59,487 nucleotides of DNA from JAVBNW01 sp031551255 (GCA_031551255.1 JAVBNW010000090.1:1-59487), one strand, 5' to 3'. Positions 17,272 through 25,780 are shown, counted from the first letter of the stretch. The notes: generated from the sequence alone by a model not told the origin. A program made the numbers and translations.

Positions 17272-18555
17272 TCAGGCGGGCACGTGTATCACCGCCGGAT
17301 GTTTGGGAAACTCCGTCTTCCCGCCCTTAACGGTAATCTCGCCGCCCAGCAGGTTTTTGTAAACGCCGTCGGGTAGATCTACATCGATTTCGCCTTTCAG
17401 CACCCGCATGTTAAACAGGCCAATCAGCTTTTCGCCGCCCTTTTCAAACCGTGCGGCGATCATCGAATCCATGAGCGGCATGTCGATGGAGAATACCCCT
17501 TTAAGCACGATGGGCAGTTTTTTGATCTTCATCATGGTCTTCAAAAGCGCGGTAAAGTCCGGGTCTTCCGTGCGGTCAAACAGCACCGGCTCGCCGACCG
17601 GCAGGCGCGTCGTATTGCGGAATTCCTGCCCGTTGTAGATGAGGGTCGCGCCCTTAATAAAGTAGATGAAGGCCGTCCATTGCTCAAGTTGTTCAGAATC
17701 CTTGATCAGGTCGGCGATCGGGGCCAAATCGTGGTTTTCGATGTAGTGCAGCTTGATGTAATTGGCGGGGAAGCGGGCCTGCTGGCGCTGGAGGCCGTCC
17801 ACATACTGCGCAAGGGCGCCTTCCCCGCTCAGGTAGCGCTCAAACGAGGGGTGCACGTCGAAATCGTAGGTGATGTCAAACGCCTTGTAGTCCTCTACAT
17901 CCGATGCGGCGTACCAGCTGCGCTTGCGCATCATGTGCGCAAATTCCGGGCTGGAGCCCTCGCTGAGCCAGATGTGATCGGGGTTTACTTTGTCCACCGC
18001 CTCGCGCGCCTTTTCCCAGAACTCGACGGGCACGGCGGGGCCAACGTCGCAACGGAAGCCGTCCACGCCTTTTTCGGCCCAAAGCACCAGGCAGTCGATC
18101 AAGTAATCCCACAACTCCGGCTTGGTAAAATCAAGGTCGACAACATCCTTCCACACGCGGGAGAAGAACTTGCCGTCCTCACCGTGCCAGAACCAATCGG
18201 GATGCTCTTTGATCAGCACCGAGTCCGCCGACGCGTGGTTGTACACCACGTCGATCATCACCAGAAGGCCCTTTTCGTGGCAAACCTTGATAAAGGCTTC
18301 AAAATCTTGCATTGTGCCGTGATCCGGGTTGACTGCCCGATAGTCCTTCACGGCGTAGGCGGAGCCGTAGGTGCTCATCTGCCTGCGCACGCCGCGGGGG
18401 TGGATCGGGATGAACCATACGATATCCGTTCCCAAAGCCTTAATGCGGTCAAGCTCTTTTTCCACCGACGCAAAGGTGGGTTCCTGTGCGAAGTTATAAA
18501 GGCTTATCTCATAAATCAGGCTTTGGTTAAGCCTACCGTCCGTCTTGTTTGCCAT
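17272..18555 (-). CDS. GH13 alpha-amylase family glycosidase (copy 1)
   Basis: 427 aa (beta/alpha)8 glycosidase without a signal peptide, so it acts in the cytosol on imported oligosaccharides. Conserved GH13 regions: VMIDVVYNH, GVDGFRCDVG (nucleophile Asp), HIWLSEGS (acid/base Glu) and YIENHDL (transition-state Asp). A C-terminal beta domain follows. Ribosome site AAGGAGG. It is the same length as the gene 15 bp upstream and co-linear with it, so the two are tandem paralogues. Likely specificity is alpha-glucan, with sucrose or trehalose hydrolysis also possible. Confidence 0.9.
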   Translation of the reverse strand: MANKTDGRLNQSLIYEISLYNFAQEPTFASVEKELDRIKALGTDIVWFIPIHPRGVRRQMSTYGSAYAVKDYRAVNPDHGTMQDFEAFIKVCHEKGLLVMIDVVYNHASADSVLIKEHPDWFWHGEDGKFFSRVWKDVVDLDFTKPELWDYLIDCLVLWAEKGVDGFRCDVGPAVPVEFWEKAREAVDKVNPDHIWLSEGSSPEFAHMMRKRSWYAASDVEDYKAFDITYDFDVHPSFERYLSGEGALAQYVDGLQRQQARFPANYIKLHYIENHDLAPIADLIKDSEQLEQWTAFIYFIKGATLIYNGQEFRNTTRLPVGEPVLFDRTEDPDFTALLKTMMKIKKLPIVLKGVFSIDMPLMDSMIAARFEKGGEKLIGLFNMRVLKGEIDVDLPDGVYKNLLGGEITVKGGKTEFPKHPAVIHVPA

Positions 18556-18570
18556 GGACGATCCTCCTTT

Positions 18571-19854
18571 CTACGCCTCGAAGACGACGGGCTCGGCCGG
18601 CAACGCAAGCTTGCCGCCCTCGACATGCACCGTGCCCCCGCCCAGAAGATTCGCGTACGCGCCGTCCGGTACGTCTACCGGCACGCTTATAAGAGCTACA
18701 TTTAAGTTGAACGCGCCGACGAGCTTTTTGCCTTCCTTTTCATAGGAAAGCACTACGCCGCTCTCGCCGTAAGGCCCGGCGATTTCAAACCAGCCCTGCT
18801 GAACGATCGGCATGCCCTTTACCTTGCGCAGCGTCTTGAGCAGCGCGGTAAACCACGCGTCCTCCGTTTTGCCCACGGGCTTTTCCATGACCTCCATGCG
18901 CAGGTGACGCTCATTTTTAAACTCCTGCCCGTTGTACAGAAGCATAGCGCCCTTCACCAAGTACATGAAGGCCGTCCACTGAAAGAGCTTGGCATCCGTG
19001 CGGATGAACGATGCGGCCGGCAGTCGGTCGTGGTTTTCGAGGAAATGCATTTTGATTGCCCATGGGGGATACATATACGGCTGCAACCTGAGCGCGTCGA
19101 TATAATCCTTGAGTGGACGGCGGCCGTTGTGGTAATCGTCGTATAGGTCGTGAATGTCGTAATCGTATGTAAGGTCGAATGCATCGTACGTTTCGCCGTC
19201 CGAGGCCGCGTACCAGCCTTTGGCGCGTAAGTTGCGGATAAAGCTCATGTGCAGCGATTCGTTGAGCCAAATGTGGTCGGGATCGACCGCATTCACCGCC
19301 TCGCGCGCCTTGAGCCAGAACTCTACCGGCACCATGGACGCCACGTCGCAGCGGAAACCGTCCACGCCCATGTTCGTCCACATCACAAGCGTTTCGATCT
19401 GATAATCCCACAGCTCTTTATGAGAATAGTCAAGGTCGATCACGTCCGGCCATGCGCGCGACAGAAAGTTTCCATCCTCGCCGCGATAGAACCATTCGGG
19501 ATGCTCTTGGGCCAGCACCGAGTCGAAGGATGTGTGGTTGTACACTACGTCGATCATCAGCTTCATGCCGCGCTTGTGCGTTTGGGCGATCAGGTTTTGA
19601 AACTCCTCCAGGGTGCCGTGCAGGGGGTTGATCTTGCGGTAATCGCGTATACAGTAAGGGGAGCCCAGTTCGCCCAATTTGTTTTTTTCGCCGCGCGGGT
19701 GAATGGGCATCAGCCATACGATATCCACGCCAAGCGCCTTGAGTCGGTCCAACTCGCCAATGACACCCAGGAATCCGTGTTGCTCGCTGAAGCAATATGG
19801 GTTGACCTCATAGATCAGCAGATCGTTCAGCGCGCCGTTTGTGTCCTTTGCCAT
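18571..19854 (-). CDS. GH13 alpha-amylase family glycosidase (copy 2)
   Basis: 427 aa paralogue of copy 1 and first gene of the operon. GH13 regions: LMIDVVYNHTSFDSV, GVDGFRCDVASMVP (Asp), HIWLNESLHMSF (Glu) and FLENHDRLPA (Asp), so all three catalytic carboxylates are kept. The pocket around the Glu differs from copy 1 (LNESL against LSEGS), which suggests a divided substrate range. There is no signal peptide. CAAGGAGG lies 8 nt before ATG 19854. The operon likely runs through both permeases and the binding protein. Confidence 0.9.
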   Translation of the reverse strand: MAKDTNGALNDLLIYEVNPYCFSEQHGFLGVIGELDRLKALGVDIVWLMPIHPRGEKNKLGELGSPYCIRDYRKINPLHGTLEEFQNLIAQTHKRGMKLMIDVVYNHTSFDSVLAQEHPEWFYRGEDGNFLSRAWPDVIDLDYSHKELWDYQIETLVMWTNMGVDGFRCDVASMVPVEFWLKAREAVNAVDPDHIWLNESLHMSFIRNLRAKGWYAASDGETYDAFDLTYDYDIHDLYDDYHNGRRPLKDYIDALRLQPYMYPPWAIKMHFLENHDRLPAASFIRTDAKLFQWTAFMYLVKGAMLLYNGQEFKNERHLRMEVMEKPVGKTEDAWFTALLKTLRKVKGMPIVQQGWFEIAGPYGESGVVLSYEKEGKKLVGAFNLNVALISVPVDVPDGAYANLLGGGTVHVEGGKLALPAEPVVFEA

Positions 19855-20010
19855 GCGACATCCTCCTTGTTGCAGTGTTGCGGTGAAATGAGTGTAACAT
19901 GACGGAGGGGCGATCTATAGAGTAACAATTTGCAATTTCTTAACGTTATCTGCGCTTGTGCTTCGCATTGCATATCGAAAAGCTGCAGTCTATGAACAAT
20001 TCCCGCACTT

Positions 20011-20245
20011 CGTCGTCGATTCGCACTGCGCTCTGAACCACCACCAAGCTGCGGCATGGCGGTGGTTCGGACGCTTCGTGGAATCTCCTCTTCCTCAAAA
20101 GCACTGCGGCGCTTTTGAGGAGTGGGCACGGGCGGAGTAGGCAGCGAAGGCCGCGTGCTCCCGTATCTTTCCTCGTCGTTCCTATATTCATAAAAGCGCC
20201 GCAGCGCGAAAGCGAGGGATATGAAGCTCGCGACGACGAGGAGGG
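20011..20245 (+). repeat. Family 1 palindromic element, copy c
   Basis: Scaffold TTCGCACTGCGCTCT (20020-20034). Hairpin 1 is GAACCACC (20035-20042) with GGTGGTTC (20061-20068). Spacer ACGCTTCGTGGAATCTCCTC follows. Hairpin 2 has an 11-bp stem, TCCTCAAAAGC (20092-20102) with GCTTTTGAGGA (20111-20121), and loop actgcggc. The tail CGTCGTTCC is followed by a partial reversed scaffold ending CGCGACGACGAGG. From 20246 to 20493 I see no gene; c-di-GMP riboswitch motifs are absent. Confidence 0.75.
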
Positions 20246-20493
20246 CAGATGTTATACTCCGCATACAATGTCGCATTCTTGCGCAAAAGTGCGGTAAGGC
20301 GTCGGAAAAGGTAAATGTACGCATGATGAGGCGTCGTTAAGGGGCGCTTTAAAACATCGGAAATTTGCGCTTTACGTGGAAATAGAATTCTTATTCGCCG
20401 GCATTTGTGATATAATCATAGCCTAGAAATCGCCTTGGTTTTTTTGGAAAAATAGCAAATTTATACAATACAAAAGAGAGTGAGGCGACATTT

Positions 20494-21006
20494 ATGCGCA
20501 AATACTCATTCGATTGGAGCCTCCTTGGAGATCTACAAGATGGGCGGCCGAATTTAGGCACCTGTATAGACCTGGAACAATATAGGCTTTTACTGTTTAC
20601 CGTGCGCGACGTTTTGGAGGAGCGATATGGAACGGACGAGGCGGATGCCGTTCTGTTCGAAGCCGGAAAAATTGCCGGAGCGGAATTCTATAGACACTAT
20701 ATCGCCCCCGTCGCAACGCTTGACGAATTTGTGAGCAAAACGCAAAAGATGCTGAAAGAAAAGAACATCGGTATTCTGCGAATTGAGGAAGCGTTGCTTG
20801 AGCAGGGCAAGGTCGTTTTGACCATCGATGAAGACGTCGATTGCTCCGGTCTGCCCGAAACCGATTTTGAGGTTTGCATATACGATGAAGGCTTTGTTTC
20901 CTCGCTGTTTGAGGGTTTTTCCGGCGAAAGATGGAACGCGAAGGAAATCGACTGTTGGTGTACAGGCGCGCGTACCTGCAGGTTTTTAGTAACAAAACAG
21001 GGTTGA
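20494..21006 (+). CDS. V4R domain protein
   Basis: 170 aa. The C-terminal half (LTIDEDVDCSGLPETD, FVSSLFEGFSGERWNAKEIDCW, then CTGARTCRF) matches the V4R small-molecule-binding domain, including its terminal cysteines. The N-terminal half (LFEAGKIAGAEFYRHYI) is the helical lead-in usual for this domain. It likely binds a hydrophobic ligand or metal. It lies 22 bp before a diguanylate cyclase gene, so it is a plausible sensor partner. GTGAGG precedes ATG 20494. Confidence 0.8.
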   Translation: MRKYSFDWSLLGDLQDGRPNLGTCIDLEQYRLLLFTVRDVLEERYGTDEADAVLFEAGKIAGAEFYRHYIAPVATLDEFVSKTQKMLKEKNIGILRIEEALLEQGKVVLTIDEDVDCSGLPETDFEVCIYDEGFVSSLFEGFSGERWNAKEIDCWCTGARTCRFLVTKQG

Positions 21007-21028
21007 CTGACAACGACCATAAAGAAGG

Positions 21029-21964
21029 ATGATCGGCTTGTCACAAAAGGATGAAAAGCAGTACGAAGCCGCTGCTGAAGCAATGGAATCTGCGCAACTT
21101 GAAGAAGCGCTTAAGGTGATCAACTTCATATTGGGGCTTCTTACGCTTCCCAAAGCGCCGGAGGCATCAGGCGTCGATTCTGCCCTTGCGGACGATCCGG
21201 CTTTTCGCCGGCTGCATTCGTGCATCCTCGATTTGCGCGAGCTTGCCGGCGCCCTAAACCGCGGCGATCTTCAAAAGCTCATATATGGGCGGGGATATGT
21301 GCTGTCCAACCTCAAAGCCCTTCAGTCGAATCTTAGGCATTTAACATGGCAAACGCAAAAAATCGCCGAGGGGGACTTTACGCAGACCGTGGATTTTCTC
21401 GGCGAGTTTTCCCAGTCCTTCAACGCAATGACGGAAAAGCTCAAAGATAGCACCCACCGCCTCGACAGACTTGCATATTACGATGTGCTCACACAGGTTC
21501 CCAACCGGATGTCTCTGGAGAAATTTCTTGAAGAGGCATTTGCACAGGCGCAGACCGCCGGAACTCATTTTAGCGTTTTATTGTTTGACATCGATTTTTT
21601 CAAGGTGGTTAACGATACCTACGGTCATGGTGTAGGTGACAAGGTATTGATCGATATCAGCGCGATCCTCAGCAGGCAGTTTCGTTCAAGCGATATGTTT
21701 GCGCGCTATGGCGGCGAAGAATTTATGGCCGTGCTTCCCAATATGAACATCGATCAAGCGTATAAAACCGCTTTGCGCGCTATACGAGCCGTGGCTTCCG
21801 AGCCCTTTGCCGTGGCAGCCGATGCCTTTATGCCGCTCACTCTCAGCTCGGGGCTCAGCGAATACCGAGAAGGGGATGGGGGCTATGCCGATATCATCGC
21901 CAGAAGCGACCGGGCGCTTTACCAGGCTAAGCGCAACGGAAGGAACACCGTTTGCTTTTTGTAG
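21029..21964 (+). CDS. Diguanylate cyclase (GGDEF domain)
   Basis: 311 aa soluble protein that would make c-di-GMP from two GTP. The N-terminal helical region (about 1-110) has no TM segment and includes a HAMP-like stretch (KIAEGDFTQTVDFLGEFSQSFNAM, in part). The GGDEF domain has DIDFFKVVNDTYGHGVGD and the active-site motif RYGGEEF. RSSD five residues upstream of GGEEF is a product-inhibition I-site. The C-terminal AKRNGRNTV is typical. It is co-transcribed with the V4R gene. Confidence 0.93.
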   Translation: MIGLSQKDEKQYEAAAEAMESAQLEEALKVINFILGLLTLPKAPEASGVDSALADDPAFRRLHSCILDLRELAGALNRGDLQKLIYGRGYVLSNLKALQSNLRHLTWQTQKIAEGDFTQTVDFLGEFSQSFNAMTEKLKDSTHRLDRLAYYDVLTQVPNRMSLEKFLEEAFAQAQTAGTHFSVLLFDIDFFKVVNDTYGHGVGDKVLIDISAILSRQFRSSDMFARYGGEEFMAVLPNMNIDQAYKTALRAIRAVASEPFAVAADAFMPLTLSSGLSEYREGDGGYADIIARSDRALYQAKRNGRNTVCFL

Positions 21965-22117
21965 ATGAATGTGCCGCGATGTTAACTTCGGTTGACAAAA
22001 TTCCACGTCGCATTGGTAGAACTTCCGCTCATCTTTCGGTAAAATGCTTTCATAAACCGAATTGTCGAGCAACTGTGCGAACAGGTACTGGGTTGCTTGC
22101 GAAAGGTGTGTGAAAGA

Positions 22118-22564
22118 ATGTCGTTTGGCGAAAAGCTGAAGGCATTGCGAAAAAAAGAGGGCCTATCCCAAGAAGAGGTTGCTCACAGATTGAACGTGAC
22201 GCGCCAGACGGTGAGCAAATGGGAAACCGATCAGACCGTTCCCCAGCTTATCAAGGCAAAACTGCTCAGCGAATTGTATGACGTAAGCTACGTCTACCTT
22301 ATGGGCGAAGGCGGCGGAGATTTCGATGCGACCGATATGGATAGATTGGCTGGTGAAATCGATTGGACGAGCGCATGGAGCAGGAAATATCCTATTTTGG
22401 CTGCATATGGCAGGCTGCCCGGAGTAGATACCTACTGCGAAAAAGTTTGGGACCTTTATGATGCCCTCAAAGGGGAATTTGCTTTTTCCCATTTGGATGC
22501 TTTCCTGGTGCTGAAGGATATGGTATATAAAAAATATCGGATCGAAAACCGCAAGGAAATATGA
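22118..22564 (+). CDS. XRE-family transcriptional regulator
   Basis: 148 aa. The N-terminal helix-turn-helix LRKKEGLSQEEVAHRLNVTR then QTVSKWETDQTVP is a Cro/C1-type domain. The C-terminal part (DWTSAWSRKYPILAAYGRLP...) is a small domain I do not recognise. ATG 22118 follows GAAAGGTG. A possible TTGACA at 21992 lies upstream, with an over-long spacer. No target gene is evident. Confidence 0.8.
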   Translation: MSFGEKLKALRKKEGLSQEEVAHRLNVTRQTVSKWETDQTVPQLIKAKLLSELYDVSYVYLMGEGGGDFDATDMDRLAGEIDWTSAWSRKYPILAAYGRLPGVDTYCEKVWDLYDALKGEFAFSHLDAFLVLKDMVYKKYRIENRKEI

Positions 22565-22644
22565 CGTTTTTGCCGCCCGAAAGGAGCGGTTGTTTTTTCG
22601 ATCCATCCGCTACGTTTGTGGGGAGTTGCGCCCCGGCATGACGT

Positions 22645-22806
22645 TGTAGTTGGCCAACCCCAAAACCGGAATATGCGAGCGGATCTTTTACCGCATGGCA
22701 GCGTCGAGCTCCAACCTGCGTAGCTGCTGGCTACGCTTCCTTCCACCTGCTTGCCCTGTGATGCAATCTCTCGCTCGTCGTTCCGCTTTTCAAGTTGGTC
22801 TACCAT
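22645..22806. repeat. Family 2 foldback element, copy B
   Basis: Ends TAGTTGGCCAACCCCAAAA (22647-22665) and CTTTTCAAGTTGGTCTA (22785-22801) are inverted relative to each other. Inner blocks GAGCGGATCTTTT and CCGCATGGCAGCGTCGAGCT match copy A nearly base for base. The central hairpin GCGTAGC-tgctg-GCTACGC is different. AATCTCTCGCTCG follows. It sits between the XRE gene and the Imm-5-like gene. Confidence 0.75.
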
Positions 22807-22825
22807 AATAAGGAAGGCGGGTTTT

Positions 22826-23332
22826 ATGAAAAAGTATTCTCTCGTAGCTTTGCGTTCGCGTTTACAGCCCTTGCACGACCTCCTTATTAAGCAAAATCAT
22901 AAGACGCTGGTATTATGGAGCCTTGACTGTGCTCAGAGCATTCTGCCTGTCTTTACGTGCCGGTATCCACATGAGCCGCGTCCGCTTCAGGCGCTTGACG
23001 CCGCCCGGGCTTGGGCGCGCGGCGAAATCAAAATGCCGGTGGCCAAAAAGGCCGCACATGCGACGCACAATGTCGCCACGGAAATCGCGCAACAAAGCCC
23101 GGCCGCCTGTGCAGCGGCGCGAGCCTTGGGGCATGTGGTAGGTACGGTGCATACCGGCGCGCATGCGATTGGCGTTGCGATTTATGGCTCGGCCGCATGG
23201 ATGTATAGCGCCGCGCCGGAAGAGGAGGATGCCGTGTTTTCCGGAAAGCAGATTTGGATGATCGAAAGGCTGCACGTCTGGGAGGCCGCGCCGAAGGACG
23301 GCGTGCCCTGGGCGGCGTTCATGAACAAATAA
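22826..23332 (+). CDS. Imm-5-like (putative immunity protein) domain protein
   Basis: 168 aa helical protein. The pattern LWSLDCAQSILPVFTCRYPH, then RPLQALDAARAWARGEIK and the His/Ala-rich VGTVHTGAHAIGVA block fits the Imm-5-like family, members of which were proposed as immunity proteins of polymorphic toxins. Alone here: no toxin gene or secretion gene is adjacent. AAGGAAGG is about 7 nt before ATG 22826. Family members are common as orphans, so an immunity role is not shown. Confidence 0.65.
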   Translation: MKKYSLVALRSRLQPLHDLLIKQNHKTLVLWSLDCAQSILPVFTCRYPHEPRPLQALDAARAWARGEIKMPVAKKAAHATHNVATEIAQQSPAACAAARALGHVVGTVHTGAHAIGVAIYGSAAWMYSAAPEEEDAVFSGKQIWMIERLHVWEAAPKDGVPWAAFMNK

Positions 23333-23389
23333 CTCGCGCGGGAGAAAACGAAGGCTGCGTATGCCGCGAGCCGACAGGCATGAGGGCGC

Positions 23390-24010
23390 TTATACGGTTG
23401 AACTTTTCTTGCGGAGCAGGGTGAAATATACAAGCGCGCCGCATATCACCATGTAGAAAACCGAGAACACGACAAGCAGTGCCGGCGTAACGGCCGGGAT
23501 TACCGTAGGCGTAAGGCGAAGCAGCAGCAGTGAAAAAAGCAGGGAGGGCAAAATGCCCGTCAGCAGCATGTTCGCAATCCATAAAAGCTTGCTGAGCACG
23601 CGGCCGCCCGCGACAAAAAAGCCGACCAAAACAAGCGTGACGGCCACGCTTTCAATCACCAATCCGCCGAAAATGTCCATGGTATAGGAGCCGTCGCCGA
23701 GCCGCCCGAAGGTTGAGAAAATGCCGACGGCAAACAGCATGGCGGCGACGGCGGATATGGCCTGAGAGCCGATGATCTGCGCCGAATAGCGCTTGTCGTT
23801 TTGTGAAAACGGCGTTTCGCCTTTTAGAATATAGTCGACGGTCACTCCGAAAAGCTCGCTCATGGCGATCAGCTTTTCAATTTCGGGGAACGAGTGACCG
23901 CTTTCCCATTTGGACACTGCCTGACGCGAAACTCCGAGCGTTTCCGCCAGCTGCTCTTGCGAGAGCCCCTTACCTTTTCTTAAATCCTGTATGCGCTCTT
24001 CAATGGCCAT
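23390..24010 (-). CDS. XRE-family regulator with C-terminal membrane domain
   Basis: 206 aa. An N-terminal Cro/C1 helix-turn-helix (RKGKGLSQEQLAETLGVSRQ, then VSKWESGHSFP) is followed by TPFSQNDKRY and four or five hydrophobic segments (from about residue 80 to the end, last ALLVVFSVFYMVICGALVYF). This layout, a DNA-binding domain tethered to the membrane, is common in Firmicutes. The start at 24010 has GGAGGG 8 nt upstream. The 24011-24305 stretch upstream holds no gene I recognise. Confidence 0.8.
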   Translation of the reverse strand: MAIEERIQDLRKGKGLSQEQLAETLGVSRQAVSKWESGHSFPEIEKLIAMSELFGVTVDYILKGETPFSQNDKRYSAQIIGSQAISAVAAMLFAVGIFSTFGRLGDGSYTMDIFGGLVIESVAVTLVLVGFFVAGGRVLSKLLWIANMLLTGILPSLLFSLLLLRLTPTVIPAVTPALLVVFSVFYMVICGALVYFTLLRKKSSTV

Positions 24011-24305
24011 GTGAATCGCCCTCCTTCTGTTTGCGATCATAGCGAATCGCGCGGTTGCGCTCTACCAACCCGCGCCTTGCAACTTGCCAACCACAGGTTG
24101 CGGGAGCGAATATATTGCATGCATCGCCAAAGAAATCCCCGGCGCAGACGCTTTTATGTAGTGGGGGTTCGTTCTTAGTATAACACTCTTCGCGCCATTT
24201 TCGGCAATGCAGATACGCCGACGTGCGATCTATATACCGAATGTCTCCACGAAGAATGGAAAAGGCCATGCCGCGCTCTTCCTGCGTCATAGCGGCGAGT
24301 GCGAG

Positions 24306-24452
24306 CACGCGCTCAGGAATGCGCTTGCGATCAAAGTGCGCAAGTTTTTCGATGAGACGAACATCCCGTAAAAGAGTGCATCCCGGAATGCTCGTCGATT
24401 GTGAAGCCCGATCGTTGCCCACGGGGGAACCCTGTGCGACCGTCGGCCTTTT
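24306..24452 (-). pseudogene. katA: Catalase N-terminal remnant
   Basis: This frame reads RPTVAQGSPVGNDRASQSTS then LLRDVRLIEKLAHFDRKRIPE RV split at the end. It aligns by eye with the N-terminus of clade 3 haem catalases (NRPTLTT..GAPVGDNQNS, LLQDxHLIEKLAHFDRERIPERV). It is about 49 codons. A TAA stop precedes it with no start codon. After RV the sequence no longer resembles catalase, so the haem and catalytic histidine region is lost. It lies about 150 bp from the PerR-type gene. Confidence 0.7.
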
Positions 24453-24568
24453 TTATCGCGATTCTTCTTTTTGCGATGATCGTTCGGGAATAAAGGGCAT
24501 ATTCCCGTTTAGCGCCACGTCGCTTTGGTATGCGATTTTGCCGATTCTCTAACTATGCGTAATACCGC

Positions 24569-24597
24569 AAAAAAAGAACCCCGAAACGCGGGGTTCT
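24569..24597 (-). terminator. Intrinsic terminator of the PerR-type gene
   Basis: GAACCCCG (24576-24583) pairs with CGGGGTTC (24589-24596). On the minus strand a run of seven T follows. The stem overlaps the stop codon of the gene. Confidence 0.85.
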
Positions 24598-24994
24598 ACA
24601 TCTTGCTGCTATTTTGGCACATCTGGCATATGCCGGTAAAGGATATCGAGTGCGATTCTATTTGAAATCCGCTCTTCTGTGCGGCCTGTTGATCCAAATC
24701 CTCGGTATAGGGGAGGGGGATGTCGTATACCTTGCCGCATGTCCGACAAAACAAATGATAGTGGGGATCGCGCCTGCGATCATAGTGAACGGCGCCTGGG
24801 TCGCCCGTGAGCGCGAGAATCTCGCCCTCTTCTTCGAGCACCATCAGATTGCGGTACACCGTGCCCAGGCTGATGGGTTCGCTTTGAGAAATCGCGCCGA
24901 AGATTTCCGCGGCAGTGCCGTGGCCGACGTCTCCGACGGCCTTCAATACGGATTCCCGCTGATGTGTATTGCGCCTGCCCGCGTATTGAGCCAA
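24596..24994 (-). CDS. perR: Fur-family regulator, PerR type
   Basis: 132 aa metal-dependent repressor. It aligns with PerR across its length: VGHGTAAEIF (His37 equivalent), SLGTVYRNLMVLEEEGEI recognition helix, HYDRRRDPHYHLF (Asp85, His91, His93 equivalents), CRTCGKV and CQMC zinc pairs, and an Asp in YTEDLDQ (Asp104 equivalent). It would sense peroxide by iron-catalysed histidine oxidation. TTG start at 24994. A consensus promoter and palindrome lie upstream. A catalase fragment, the classic PerR target, lies downstream. Confidence 0.8.
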   Translation of the reverse strand: MAQYAGRRNTHQRESVLKAVGDVGHGTAAEIFGAISQSEPISLGTVYRNLMVLEEEGEILALTGDPGAVHYDRRRDPHYHLFCRTCGKVYDIPLPYTEDLDQQAAQKSGFQIESHSISFTGICQMCQNSSKM

Positions 24995-25009
24995 GATATC
25001 ACATCCATA

Positions 25010-25058
25010 ATAAGAATCGTTCTTATTTTATTATAATAGATTCTATCCTCGATGTCAA
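25010..25058 (-). promoter_or_regulatory. Promoter and palindromic operator of perR
   Basis: Minus-strand TTGACA (25053-25058), 17-nt spacer, TATAAT (25030-25035): full consensus. The palindrome ATAAGAATCGTTCTTAT (25010-25026) covers the predicted transcription start, a position suited to autorepression. It resembles Fur/PerR-type AT-rich inverted repeats but is not an exact PerR box. Confidence 0.7.
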
Positions 25059-25099
25059 GATATCCAGGCCTTATCTTCGAAGCGATAGCGGATAAGGGG

Positions 25100-25780
25100 T
25101 TACTCCGCCGCGCGCAGGGCATCCACCAGCGCGACGCCCGCCGATGTTCCGATGCGTTCAGCGCCCAGTTGCACCAGCGCCAACGCGGCCTCCAGCGTGC
25201 GGACGCCTCCGGAAGCCTTGACGCGCACGGCGCCTCCCACGCGATCCTTCATGAGCTTTACGTCGGCTTCGGTCGCTCCGCCGGTTCCAAAGCCGGTAGA
25301 GGTCTTGATAAAATCCGGACGCACCTTCAGCGCAATATCGCACAGCGCTTTTTTCTCATCATCCGTAAGATAGCAGGTTTCGAAAATCACCTTGGAAATC
25401 GCCCTGCCCTCCCGGCACAGCTCGATGACGGCGCGCATCTCTTCTTCAAGATAGGCATACCGCTTCTCCTTGAGCTGCGTAAGATTCACAACGTAGTCGA
25501 TCTCGTCCGCGCCATCCAGCAGCGCTTCCCGGGTTTCATTTGCCTTTTCACGGATGGTAAGCTGCCCAAGCGGGAACGCGATGGCCGCGCCGACGTGCAC
25601 ATCCGTTCCTTCGAGTAGTTGTTTGCACAGGCGAACCGGCGCGGGGTTAATGGCCACCATCGCGAAATGATAGCGCTTTGCCTCGTCGCACAGCGTGCGA
25701 AAATCCTGCTCGGTGGCAAAGGCTTTAAGCTGTGTGTGATCGATCATGCGGGCGAGTTGTCCGGAAGTGAGCTGCGCCAT
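25100..25780 (-). CDS. deoC: Deoxyribose-phosphate aldolase
   Basis: 226 aa class I aldolase splitting 2-deoxyribose-5-phosphate into glyceraldehyde-3-phosphate and acetaldehyde. Family motifs: IDHTQLKAFAT, EIDYVVNLTQLK (DeoC-type Asp), SKVIFETCYL, DFIKTSTGFGTGGAT (Schiff-base Lys in IKTSTGF) and VKASGGVRT (second Lys). ATG 25780 has AAGGAGG 9 nt upstream; ATG 25789 is too close to it. It lies next to the sugar kinase in the same direction. Confidence 0.95.
   Translation of the reverse strand: MAQLTSGQLARMIDHTQLKAFATEQDFRTLCDEAKRYHFAMVAINPAPVRLCKQLLEGTDVHVGAAIAFPLGQLTIREKANETREALLDGADEIDYVVNLTQLKEKRYAYLEEEMRAVIELCREGRAISKVIFETCYLTDDEKKALCDIALKVRPDFIKTSTGFGTGGATEADVKLMKDRVGGAVRVKASGGVRTLEAALALVQLGAERIGTSAGVALVDALRAAE

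Noticed and set aside
20246..20493. c-di-GMP riboswitch before the V4R-cyclase pair
   Set aside because: Neither the GEMM core nor its tetraloop-receptor sequence is visible.
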